Source: Bacteroidales bacterium
GTDB lineage: Bacteria; Bacteroidota; Bacteroidia; Bacteroidales; UBA932
Direction: 5' to 3'
DNA length: 64,000 bases
Assembly: GCA_017429765.1 (NCBI GenBank)
Contig: JAFROJ010000056.1
Location: 62,001-126,000, forward strand
Numbering within the stretch: position 1 is the first letter of the stretch; every line of letters starts with the position of its first letter. Under the pieces are notes generated by a model, which was not told the DNA's origin, ran no database searches, and was given only the letters and a program-made list of their open reading frames with translations. The translations under genes and the position numbers were made by a program. Positions 33,320 through 40,879 of this stretch are shown piece after piece.

Positions 33320-34486
33320 ATGGATTATAATAACGAGTTCGAAAGCATATGTCCCTACAATGACGAGGAAGCGGTCAAGGCGCTCGGCATAGTCGCCAAG
33401 CACCCCGCCGTCCTCGCCATTTCCGGTTATCTGTTCCCTGACAAGCCTCTGACCTATCTGCGCGACGCCTTGAAGTCCGTCCATAGCGTGGATGAGTTCC
33501 AGGAGGCTGTGATGAACGACGCCGTGACCTGGTGCATTGACCACACGGTCCGCAATTTCTCTTACGACGGGATCAGTTACATCAAAGGCATAAGGGGGAA
33601 ATTCCTGGCGATGTCTAACCACCGCGACATCATCCTTGATCCGGCCATCACCCAGATGGTCTTCTTCCGCAACGGGATCCCGCTGACTGAGATCTGCGTA
33701 GGAGACAATCTCATAAAAGAAAGCAAGACAGTCGAATACCTCCTTCGATCTAATCGAATGATTAAAGTCATTCGAGGCATCTCGGCCCGTGACCTTTACC
33801 TCTCGTCCCAGATGTTGTCGAAGTACATCCGCCAGACCATAACCTCCGGCAAGGCCTCGATCTGGCTGGCTCAGCGTCAGGGAAGGACCAAGGACGGGAT
33901 CGACACGACCGAGCAAGGCCTTCTCAAGATGCTTGACATGAGCGGGGAGAAGTCTTTCCAGGAGAACTTCATGGAGTTGAACATCATCCCTTTGAGCATC
34001 TCCTATGAATATGAGCCCTGCGACGTCCGCAAGGCACGCGAGATCATGATCTCCCGCCGCAAGAAATATGTCAAGGGCCGTCACGAGGATATGCACAGCA
34101 TCGTGATGGGCATCCGGCAGCAGAAAGGGGGCGTCCATCTCAATTTCGGCCTGCCCCTGACTTTCGACGAGATCGAGATGGCCAGCAAATGTGACAAGAA
34201 TGACCGCTACCAGGCCATCAGGCACGCCGTCGACAAGAGGGTGATCGCCGGTTACCGCCTCTGGAAGACTAACTACATCGCCTACGACCAGGTCTGGAAC
34301 ACTTCGAAATATTCAGATCTCTACTCCAAGGAGGATGTCGAGGCCTTCGAGGCTTACACGGAGCACAGGCTCGACAAGGTCGAGAAGAAGCTCGACAGGG
34401 CCGAGCTCAAGGACATATTCCTTCGCATCTACGCCAATCCCGTCATCTCCAAGGAGCGTCTCGCTTCCGGTGAACCATTAAGATAG
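33320..34486 (+). CDS. PlsC/GPAT-like glycerolipid acyltransferase
   Basis: A 388-residue acyltransferase of the lysophosphatidate/glycerol-3-phosphate type. Seen: block I AMSNHRDIILDPA, where most PlsC proteins have NHxxxxD; here the spacing from His to the second Asp is five residues, and this NHRDI-LD wording is the Bacteroidota form. Block III-like AQRQGRTKDG resembles PlsB 'EGGRSRTG'. No membrane segment is obvious. An additional helical domain follows, so it is longer than minimal PlsC (about 240). Likely role: membrane lipid synthesis. Start at ATG 33320 rather than TTG 33305, as it fits the promoter. Followed after ten bases by the Ca2+ exchanger. Confidence 0.75.
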   Translation: MDYNNEFESICPYNDEEAVKALGIVAKHPAVLAISGYLFPDKPLTYLRDALKSVHSVDEFQEAVMNDAVTWCIDHTVRNFSYDGISYIKGIRGKFLAMSNHRDIILDPAITQMVFFRNGIPLTEICVGDNLIKESKTVEYLLRSNRMIKVIRGISARDLYLSSQMLSKYIRQTITSGKASIWLAQRQGRTKDGIDTTEQGLLKMLDMSGEKSFQENFMELNIIPLSISYEYEPCDVRKAREIMISRRKKYVKGRHEDMHSIVMGIRQQKGGVHLNFGLPLTFDEIEMASKCDKNDRYQAIRHAVDKRVIAGYRLWKTNYIAYDQVWNTSKYSDLYSKEDVEAFEAYTEHRLDKVEKKLDRAELKDIFLRIYANPVISKERLASGEPLR

Positions 34487-34496
34487 AATCCATTCC

Positions 34497-35474
34497 ATGA
34501 TCGTCGACGCTCTCATCTTGCTGGCCGGTCTGGCCCTGGTGACACTGGGGGCGGAGTGGCTCGTCGACGGTGCCTCGGCTATCGCCCGCAAGGCCGGTCT
34601 GAGCGAGTTCCTCATTGGCATGACTATCGTGGGCATCGGGACATCCCTGCCGGAGTTGGTGGTCAGCCTGGCGGGCGCTTTCAGGGGGAGCGCCGACATA
34701 GCCATCGGCAACGTGGTCGGCTCCAATATATTCAATGTCCTTCTGATCCTCGGCGTCACCGCCTTGATCTGCCCCGTGGTGATCACAAGGGAAAACGAGC
34801 GGAGGGATATTCCACTTAACATCGCTGTCACCTTGCTCCTGACGCTGTTCGGCTCCTGGAATCTCATCATCGGTACCGGCAAGACCGACACCATCGGCGC
34901 GGTCGAGGGAGGTCTGTTCCTCCTGCTTTTCGCGGCTTACATTGTGTACTCGTTCAAGAACGGCAAGGCCGTGGAGCCGGAGTCCAGCGGGGAGGAGAAA
35001 GAGGGCTCACCCTCCGACAAGACTTGGCTTGCGGTCATTATGGTCCTGGCAGGCCTGGCCGGGTTGGTATTCGGCGGCAACCTCTTCGTGGATTCGGCTT
35101 GCCGGATCGCCAGGGAGGCCGGTCTCTCCGAGAAATTCGTCGCGATCACCATCCTCGCCGGAGGCACATCGATGCCGGAGCTTGTCACCTGCGTCGTCGC
35201 CGCCTCGAAGAGGAAAGGGGCCCTGGCCCTTGGTAATATCATAGGGTCGAATATCTCCAATATCCTGCTCATTCTCGGCACCTCGGCTCTTGTCTGCCCC
35301 CTGTCGTTCGAGCACATAAAGACGGTTGACCTGGGTGTCCTTATCCTCAGCTCAGTCGCCCTTCTCGCTAGCGCCTGGACTGGGCGGAAGAATCACAGCA
35401 TAGGCAGAGGGGACGGCATCGCCTTCCTCCTGCTTTTCTCGGCCTACATGACATTCCTTTTCCTGACAATATAA
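34497..35474 (+). CDS. CaCA-family Na+/Ca2+ (YrbG-like) exchanger
   Basis: A 325-residue inner-membrane antiporter with ten hydrophobic segments in two homologous halves. Seen: alpha-1 repeat IVGIGTSLPELVVSLAGAFRG and ADIAIGNVVGSNIFNVLLILG; alpha-2 repeat ILAGGTSMPELVTCVVAASK and LALGNIIGSNISNILLILGT, the duplicated 'G(T)S.PE' and 'GN..GSN..N' ion-binding motifs of the family. A charged loop (PESSGEEKEGSPSDKT) separates the halves. Family: exchange of Na+ (or K+/Na+) for Ca2+. It starts ten bases after the acyltransferase gene. Confidence 0.92.
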   Translation: MIVDALILLAGLALVTLGAEWLVDGASAIARKAGLSEFLIGMTIVGIGTSLPELVVSLAGAFRGSADIAIGNVVGSNIFNVLLILGVTALICPVVITRENERRDIPLNIAVTLLLTLFGSWNLIIGTGKTDTIGAVEGGLFLLLFAAYIVYSFKNGKAVEPESSGEEKEGSPSDKTWLAVIMVLAGLAGLVFGGNLFVDSACRIAREAGLSEKFVAITILAGGTSMPELVTCVVAASKRKGALALGNIIGSNISNILLILGTSALVCPLSFEHIKTVDLGVLILSSVALLASAWTGRKNHSIGRGDGIAFLLLFSAYMTFLFLTI

Positions 35475-35487
35475 ATAATTGAGTGAT

Positions 35488-36771
35488 ATGAAATTCCAAC
35501 CTACAGACTACAAATTGTCGGATGTCGGCACCGGCCGTGTCTTCGAGGACGCCGGATGGACTTTAGCCGATCCCCAGGCCCCGGCCCCCTCGCTCGTGAG
35601 GGCCGTGTACGCTAATGAGAAATTCACTCCCAGGGATGACCTCAAAGGCCTTTACAGGTACGCCGAATGGCTCCCCATCAAGAGGACCCTGCGGAAATCC
35701 CACGCCCCTGTGACGTACAAGAGCAAGGGGCTGGCCGACCTACTCGGGATGGACAACCTGTACATCACCCTATCCGGTTATGTGCCTAAGAAGGGGGCCA
35801 GGATGGAGACTTGCTCATTCAAGGAGACAGAGGCTTTCTCGGTGTGCGCCAGGCTGCCCAAGAACGACAAGCATGTCCTTGTCGTCCAGTCCGCCGGCAA
35901 CACGGCCAGGGCTTTCGCCAGAGTCTGCTCGGACAATGACATTCCCATCGTCATCTGCATCCCGAATGACAACATTTCCGATCTTTGGTTCACGAGGAAA
36001 ATCAAGCCCTGCGTGAAGGTCATCGCGACGCCTCACGGCACAGACTACTACGATGCAATAGCGTTGGGCGAGAAGCTCTGCAAGGATCCCCGCTACCTTG
36101 CCGAGGGCGGCGCCAAGAACGTGGCTCGCCGTGACGGCATGGGCACGACTATCCTGAGCGCCGTGGAGGTCATAGGTAGGATTCCGGACGCCTATTTCCA
36201 GGCGGTCGGTAGCGGCACAGGCGCCATCGCGGCATGGGAGAACGCGTGCAGGCTCGAGAAGGACGGCCGTTTCGGCTACAACAACATGAGGGTCTACTGC
36301 GTGCAGAACGCCCCTTACACTTTGATGTACGACTCGTGGAAGGCGGGATCGGGAGAACTGGTCCCTATCAGTCCGGAGCAGTCGAGACGGAACGCTGAGA
36401 TCATCCTCGCCAAGGTTCTTTCCAACAGGAAACCACCGTACAGCCTTGCCGGTGGCCTGTTCGACGTACTGACCGCGTCAGGGGGAGACTTCTACAAGGT
36501 CAGCAATGACGACATAGTGTACTGGATGCTCCAGTTCTATAACAAGGAGGGCTATGACATATTCCCGGCCGCTGCCTCCGCCGTGGCGGCGCTGAAGAAG
36601 GCTCTCGACGAGGGCGCTGTCAAGAAGAGCGAGACTGTGATGCTGAATATCACGGGAGCCGGCATGCTCAACGCCACGAGCGTCGGTTTCGAGCTCAAGA
36701 AGCCCGATCTCGTTCTCAGCACTGAGCTTTCCGCCGAGGAGGTCATCTCCTCAGTCGACAAACTCTTTTAA
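35488..36771 (+). CDS. Cysteate synthase (threonine synthase-like PLP enzyme)
   Basis: A 427-residue fold-type II PLP enzyme. Family: cysteate synthase replaces the phosphate of O-phosphoserine with sulfite to give L-cysteate, a precursor of coenzyme M in methanogens and of sulfonolipids (capnines) in some Bacteroidota. Seen: GRVFEDAGWTLADPQ, PVTYKSKGLADLLGM, SGYVPKKGARMETCSFKETEAFSV (in parts) where the Schiff-base lysine sits in SFKE instead of the GSFKDR of ordinary threonine synthase, VQSAGNTARAFARV, and FQAVGSGTGAIAAWE as the phosphate cup. Overall wording matches my memory of Bacteroidales cysteate synthases. Threonine synthase remains the alternative. No acyltransferase of the capnine pathway lies nearby. 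ATG 35488 is preferred to an in-frame TTG at 35479. Confidence 0.68.
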   Translation: MKFQPTDYKLSDVGTGRVFEDAGWTLADPQAPAPSLVRAVYANEKFTPRDDLKGLYRYAEWLPIKRTLRKSHAPVTYKSKGLADLLGMDNLYITLSGYVPKKGARMETCSFKETEAFSVCARLPKNDKHVLVVQSAGNTARAFARVCSDNDIPIVICIPNDNISDLWFTRKIKPCVKVIATPHGTDYYDAIALGEKLCKDPRYLAEGGAKNVARRDGMGTTILSAVEVIGRIPDAYFQAVGSGTGAIAAWENACRLEKDGRFGYNNMRVYCVQNAPYTLMYDSWKAGSGELVPISPEQSRRNAEIILAKVLSNRKPPYSLAGGLFDVLTASGGDFYKVSNDDIVYWMLQFYNKEGYDIFPAAASAVAALKKALDEGAVKKSETVMLNITGAGMLNATSVGFELKKPDLVLSTELSAEEVISSVDKLF

Positions 36772-36774
36772 AGA

Positions 36775-38091
36775 CTATACGTAGTACTTAGGCCAGCAGG
36801 ATTTGAGATAGGCCTTAAGGCGATCCTCGTGGGGGTTGGGAGCCGGTTCGTAGAAGACCGTGCCTTCCAGCCCCTTCGGCATGAATTCCAGGTCCACGAA
36901 GTGCCCCGGATAATCATGGGCGTACTTGTAGCCGTCGGAGTAACCAAGGTCTTCCATCAGTTTGGTCGGGGCGTTCCGAAGGTAAAGGGGAACAGCTCTT
37001 GTCCGGTCTTCTTTCACTTTCCCAAGTGCCTTTTCCACAGCCAGATAGGAGGCGTTACTTTTAGGAGAGCTCGCGAGGTAGACAGTGACCTCGGCCAAGG
37101 GGATCCTGGCCTCCGGCATGCCGATTTGATGCACCACCTGGAAGCAGGCGTTAGCCAGCAGGAGGGCGTTGGGGTTGGCGAGCCCCACATCCTCCGAGGC
37201 TGACAGACAGAGCCTGCGGGCGATGAACAGCGGATCCTCCCCACCATCGAGCATCCTGGCAAGATAGTAGACAGCGGCGTTAGGGTCTGAGCCGCGGATA
37301 GACTTGATGAAGGCGGAGATGATGTCGTAGTGCATCTCGCCGTCCTTGTCGTAGATCGCCAGGTTCTCCTGGACACGGTCGGTCACAATCTTGTCGTCGA
37401 TTAGTATCTTTCCCTGCTTCCCGGCGAAGGAGTCAACGACTATCTCTAAGATATTCAGTAATTTACGGGCGTCTCCACCGCTATAACGGAACAAGGCGCC
37501 TGTCTGCCGGACCTCTATTTCCTTTTCCTTCAGCAGCACGTCCTCGGTTAGAGCCCTATGCAGGACCACCTCCAGATCCTCGACCTCGAGCGACCTCAAG
37601 ACATAGACCTGGCATCTGGAAAGAAGGGGAGTGATCACCTCGAACGAGGGATTCTCTGTTGTCGCGCCGATCAACACTATTGTGCCGTTCTCGACAGCCC
37701 CGAGAAGGGCGTCCTGCTGAGCCTTGTTGAAGCGGTGGATCTCGTCTATGAATAAGATGGGTGCCGCGCCGTTCGAGAACACCGAGCGGCCTTTGGCCCG
37801 GTCGATGACGTCCCTCACATCCTTGACCCCGGCGCTGACCGCGGATAATGTGTAAAAGTCCCTGTTCAAGGATGAGGCTATGATCCCGGCCAGGGTTGTC
37901 TTTCCCACGCCGGGAGGTCCCCAGAGGATGAAGGAGGTCAGGTTGCCGCTCTCTATCATGTTCCAGAGGATGCGTCCCTCGCCGACAAGATGCCTCTGGC
38001 CGACATATTCGGAGAGATTCTTAGGCCTCATCCGCTCTGGGAGAGGGGGGAGCATGGTGCTTTGCGGAGAAAAGTGGTCGTCAAACTCCAT
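36775..38091 (-). CDS. rarA: Replication-associated recombination protein A (RarA/MgsA-like AAA+ ATPase)
   Basis: A 438-residue AAA+ protein acting at stalled replication forks. Seen: LPERMRPKNLSEYVGQRHLVGEG near the N-terminus, Walker A GPPGVGKTTLAG near residue 58, Walker B ILFIDEIHRFNKAQQDALLGAVENG (in parts), sensor 1 LIGATTENPSFEV, and the C-terminal tetramerisation domain with SAFIKSIRGSDPNAAVYYLARML (in parts) and AEVTVYLASSPKSNASYLA. All typical of RarA rather than RuvB or DnaX. Its stop is three bases from the stop of the PLP-enzyme gene (convergent). A TATATTTG box lies at 38133-38126. Confidence 0.93.
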   Translation of the reverse strand: MEFDDHFSPQSTMLPPLPERMRPKNLSEYVGQRHLVGEGRILWNMIESGNLTSFILWGPPGVGKTTLAGIIASSLNRDFYTLSAVSAGVKDVRDVIDRAKGRSVFSNGAAPILFIDEIHRFNKAQQDALLGAVENGTIVLIGATTENPSFEVITPLLSRCQVYVLRSLEVEDLEVVLHRALTEDVLLKEKEIEVRQTGALFRYSGGDARKLLNILEIVVDSFAGKQGKILIDDKIVTDRVQENLAIYDKDGEMHYDIISAFIKSIRGSDPNAAVYYLARMLDGGEDPLFIARRLCLSASEDVGLANPNALLLANACFQVVHQIGMPEARIPLAEVTVYLASSPKSNASYLAVEKALGKVKEDRTRAVPLYLRNAPTKLMEDLGYSDGYKYAHDYPGHFVDLEFMPKGLEGTVFYEPAPNPHEDRLKAYLKSCWPKYYV

Positions 38092-38125
38092 TATAATAGA
38101 AGTAATTTATATTCAATTAATAAAA

Positions 38126-38236
38126 CAAATATAGTATGCCTGATAACATTTTAGTTAACAGTCTTTTTCGGACATATTGGCACGCTCTGAACACAAATTT
38201 AGCAAAAAGCGGAATAAGTTTAGTAAATTTGTGTCC
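38126..38236. promoter_or_regulatory. Divergent rarA / flavodiiron promoter region with inverted -7 boxes
   Basis: ACACAAATTTA (38191-38201) and TAAATTTGTGT (38224-38234) form a perfect 11-base inverted repeat with a 22-base spacer; read outward, each arm is a TAAATTTG -7 box, one toward rarA, one toward the flavodiiron gene (21 bases from its ATG). A second minus-strand box, TATATTTG, is the complement of 38126-38133. -33 elements are not clear. Confidence 0.5.
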
Positions 38237-38254
38237 CCATAGAATCGCAAGCTA

Positions 38255-39412
38255 ATGAGACTTTCAGAAAGAATCAGGTATGTCGGAGTGAACGACATGC
38301 GGACAACGCGTTTCGAGAGCCAGTGGACGCTCCCGTTCGGTGTGAGTTATAACTCTTATCTCGTGGTTGACGAGAAGGTGGCCCTGATCGACACGGCCGC
38401 CGCGCAGTATGAGGATGAGTTCCTCACGAACATAAAGGCCGAGATCGGCGACAGGAGAATAGACTACCTTGTTGTCAATCACATGGAACCCGACCACAGC
38501 GCTCTCCAGGCCGCCGTGAGGCGGGTTTATCCTGATTGCGAGATAGTGACGAACGCCAAGGCCGCGACGATGATCGAGGGCTTTAACGGGATCACGGAAG
38601 GGATCAAGGTAGTCAAGGAAGGGGAGAGCCTGTCCCTTGGTGAGGTCTCGCTTCGATTCTTCATGGTGCCGATGGTGCATTGGCCGGAGACCATGGTCTC
38701 TTGGTGCCCTGAGGAGAAAACCCTGTTCAGCGGTGACGCGTTCGGGGCGTTCAAGGCTGTCGGAAATAGCGTAACCGATTCATATTCAAATACTTTTGAG
38801 GAATACAAAGACGAGATGACCCGTTATTACGCGAGCATTGTCGGGAAATATGGCGGCCCTGTCCAGACCGCGCTTAAGAAGGTCGGCGGCCTTGCGATCG
38901 GACGGCTGTGTCCTACCCACGGGCCGGTTTGGGAGAACAGGATCGCCGATGTTATCGCCTTGTACGACAGGCTTAGCCGTTATGAGGCTTCCCGCGGAGT
39001 CTGTCTCGCTTACGGGTCGATGTATGGCAACACAGAGAAAGCGGCGCTCGCTCTGGCCGAGGCGTTGAAAGCTAGAGGTGTCGAATGCGCCGTTCACAAC
39101 CTGACCGCGGAGGATTACTCGTTCGCCCTGAGGGACGTGTTCAAGTACGACACTTTGATTCTCGGGTCGCCGACCTATAACAACGGGATATTCCCGCCTG
39201 TCAGGCAGTTGATGCAAGGCGTTTGCGACAGGATGGTCAAGGGCCGCCGGTTCATGGCGTTCGGGTCGTTCACTTGGGCCGCCGCCAGTGTGAAGTTGCT
39301 GAACGAGATGGCGTCCGCCGCCGGATTCGAGATTCTCGGTGAGGGAACGACATTCAAACAAGGTTTCACGCCAGATAAATTCGACGCCGAGGCTCTCGCC
39401 GCCCTGGTATAG
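38255..39412 (+). CDS. Flavodiiron protein (A-type flavoprotein, O2/NO reductase)
   Basis: A 385-residue enzyme that reduces O2 to water or NO to N2O, protecting anaerobes. N-terminal metallo-beta-lactamase-like domain with the diiron ligands: NHMEPDHSALQ near residue 76 (H-x-E-x-D-H), MVHWPETMVSW near 143, LFSGDAFGAF near 162 and LCPTHGPVW near 220. C-terminal flavodoxin domain with VCLAYGSMYGNTEKAA (FMN phosphate loop) and LGSPTYNNGIFPPV. No rubredoxin is fused, so a separate electron donor is needed. Length fits class A. The gene has its own -7 box (TAAATTTG). Confidence 0.93.
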   Translation: MRLSERIRYVGVNDMRTTRFESQWTLPFGVSYNSYLVVDEKVALIDTAAAQYEDEFLTNIKAEIGDRRIDYLVVNHMEPDHSALQAAVRRVYPDCEIVTNAKAATMIEGFNGITEGIKVVKEGESLSLGEVSLRFFMVPMVHWPETMVSWCPEEKTLFSGDAFGAFKAVGNSVTDSYSNTFEEYKDEMTRYYASIVGKYGGPVQTALKKVGGLAIGRLCPTHGPVWENRIADVIALYDRLSRYEASRGVCLAYGSMYGNTEKAALALAEALKARGVECAVHNLTAEDYSFALRDVFKYDTLILGSPTYNNGIFPPVRQLMQGVCDRMVKGRRFMAFGSFTWAAASVKLLNEMASAAGFEILGEGTTFKQGFTPDKFDAEALAALV

Positions 39413-39448
39413 CCCTTTTGTTACACAATTTATATTATGTTAACTTAG

Positions 39449-40879
39449 ATGTCTAGGAAGAAGGTTGACCTGATTGTGAGAGACCTCCCTATCGAGGCTT
39501 GCGCCGCTGAGGGCAAGGCGCTGACTCATTGGGAAGGCGCTGTCGTTTTTGTGCCTTTCGCTGTGCCAGGAGACATTGTGGACATCCGTCTGACACGAAA
39601 GCATCACAATTACTACGAGGGCTACATCGACAGGATCGTCAAGCCTTCAGAGCATCGCCTGAAGCCCTTCTGCGAGCATTTCGGGATCTGCGGAGGATGC
39701 AAGTGGCAGCCGCTCCCCTATGACATGCAGCTTGAGGCTAAAAGAAAACAGGTTGAAGATCAGTTAGTTAGGCTTGGACATCTGAGTGTTCCGGAGATTC
39801 GTCCGACACTCCCCTCCGACTTGACGAGGTTCTATCGTAACAAGCTCGAGTTCACCTATTCATCGAAAAGATGGCTCCAATGGGGCGAGAATCCCGAGGA
39901 CGTCTCCCCCGAGGACCGGGTCGGGCTCGGCTTCCATGTCGGTAAACTCTTCGACAAGGTCCTTGACATCAAGCGCTGCTACCTCCAGAAAGACCCCTCC
40001 AACCAGATCAGGTTGTTCTGTAAGGAATACGCCGTGAAGCATGGGCTCAGGTTCTTCGACATCAGGGAGAACGAGGGTTTTATCAGGAACATGTTCGTCC
40101 GGACGACGGACACCGGAGACTTGATGGTGATCTTGTGCTTCTTCCATGAGGATCGCCCCAAGCGTGAGGCAATGCTCGACGCGCTTGCTGAGGCGTTCCC
40201 TGAGATAACTTCTCTTTATTATGTGATTAACAAGAAGTTAAATGATTCAATAGGCGATCAGGAATGCATCCTCTACAAGGGCGAGGAGACTATCAGGGAG
40301 ACCATGGAGGGACTCACCTTCCGCATCGGCCCGAAGTCTTTCTACCAGACCAATTCCGGACAGGCCCTGAAACTGTACACTTTGGCCAGGGAGTTCGCTG
40401 AGTTGACCGGCAAGGAGGTAGTCTACGACCTTTACACCGGCACGGGTACTATAGCCCAGTTCGTGTCGAGGATGGCCTCGAAAGTGATCGGGATCGAGTT
40501 TGTCCCCGAGGCTATCGAGGACGCCAGGGCCAACGCCGCCGCCAACGGGATCGATAACTGCGAGTTCTTCGCCGGCGACATGAAAGACGTGCTGGACTCC
40601 GACTTCATCAAGGAGCACGGCCGTCCGGACGTGATCATCCTGGATCCCCCGAGGGCGGGAATCCATCCCGATGTCGCCAAGGTGATCCTCGAGGCTTCCC
40701 CCGAGAGGATTGTCTATGTCAGTTGCAATCCGGCCTCACAGGCCCGTGACCTGGCGATTCTCTGCGGGAAATATGAGATCACCGCTGTCCAGCCGGTGGA
40801 CATGTTCCCCCACACGCAGCATGTTGAGAATGTCTGCTCCCTGCGCAGGCTAGAAGGGGTAACCGACGCCGAAGTGTAA
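39449..40879 (+). CDS. rlmD: 23S rRNA (uracil-C5)-methyltransferase, RlmD/RumA family
   Basis: A 476-residue SAM-dependent methyltransferase making 5-methyluridine in 23S rRNA (U1939 in E. coli; the exact base is inferred). Seen: N-terminal TRAM domain (FAVPGDIVDIRLTRK), the iron-sulfur site CEHFGICGGCKWQ near residue 74, KLEFTYSSKRWL, QTNSGQALKLY, motif I VYDLYTGTGTIAQF, IILDPPRAGIHPDV, and YVSCNPASQARDL carrying the catalytic cysteine. These motifs are intact. The last 30 bases overlap the 3' end of the convergent TamL gene. Bacteroidota often carry several RlmD/TrmA-like paralogues, so target specificity is open. Confidence 0.9.
   Translation: MSRKKVDLIVRDLPIEACAAEGKALTHWEGAVVFVPFAVPGDIVDIRLTRKHHNYYEGYIDRIVKPSEHRLKPFCEHFGICGGCKWQPLPYDMQLEAKRKQVEDQLVRLGHLSVPEIRPTLPSDLTRFYRNKLEFTYSSKRWLQWGENPEDVSPEDRVGLGFHVGKLFDKVLDIKRCYLQKDPSNQIRLFCKEYAVKHGLRFFDIRENEGFIRNMFVRTTDTGDLMVILCFFHEDRPKREAMLDALAEAFPEITSLYYVINKKLNDSIGDQECILYKGEETIRETMEGLTFRIGPKSFYQTNSGQALKLYTLAREFAELTGKEVVYDLYTGTGTIAQFVSRMASKVIGIEFVPEAIEDARANAAANGIDNCEFFAGDMKDVLDSDFIKEHGRPDVIILDPPRAGIHPDVAKVILEASPERIVYVSCNPASQARDLAILCGKYEITAVQPVDMFPHTQHVENVCSLRRLEGVTDAEV

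Noticed and set aside
35488..36771. Plain threonine synthase (thrC) call
   Set aside because: The Schiff-base context and block wording fit cysteate synthase better, but this was kept as the alternative.
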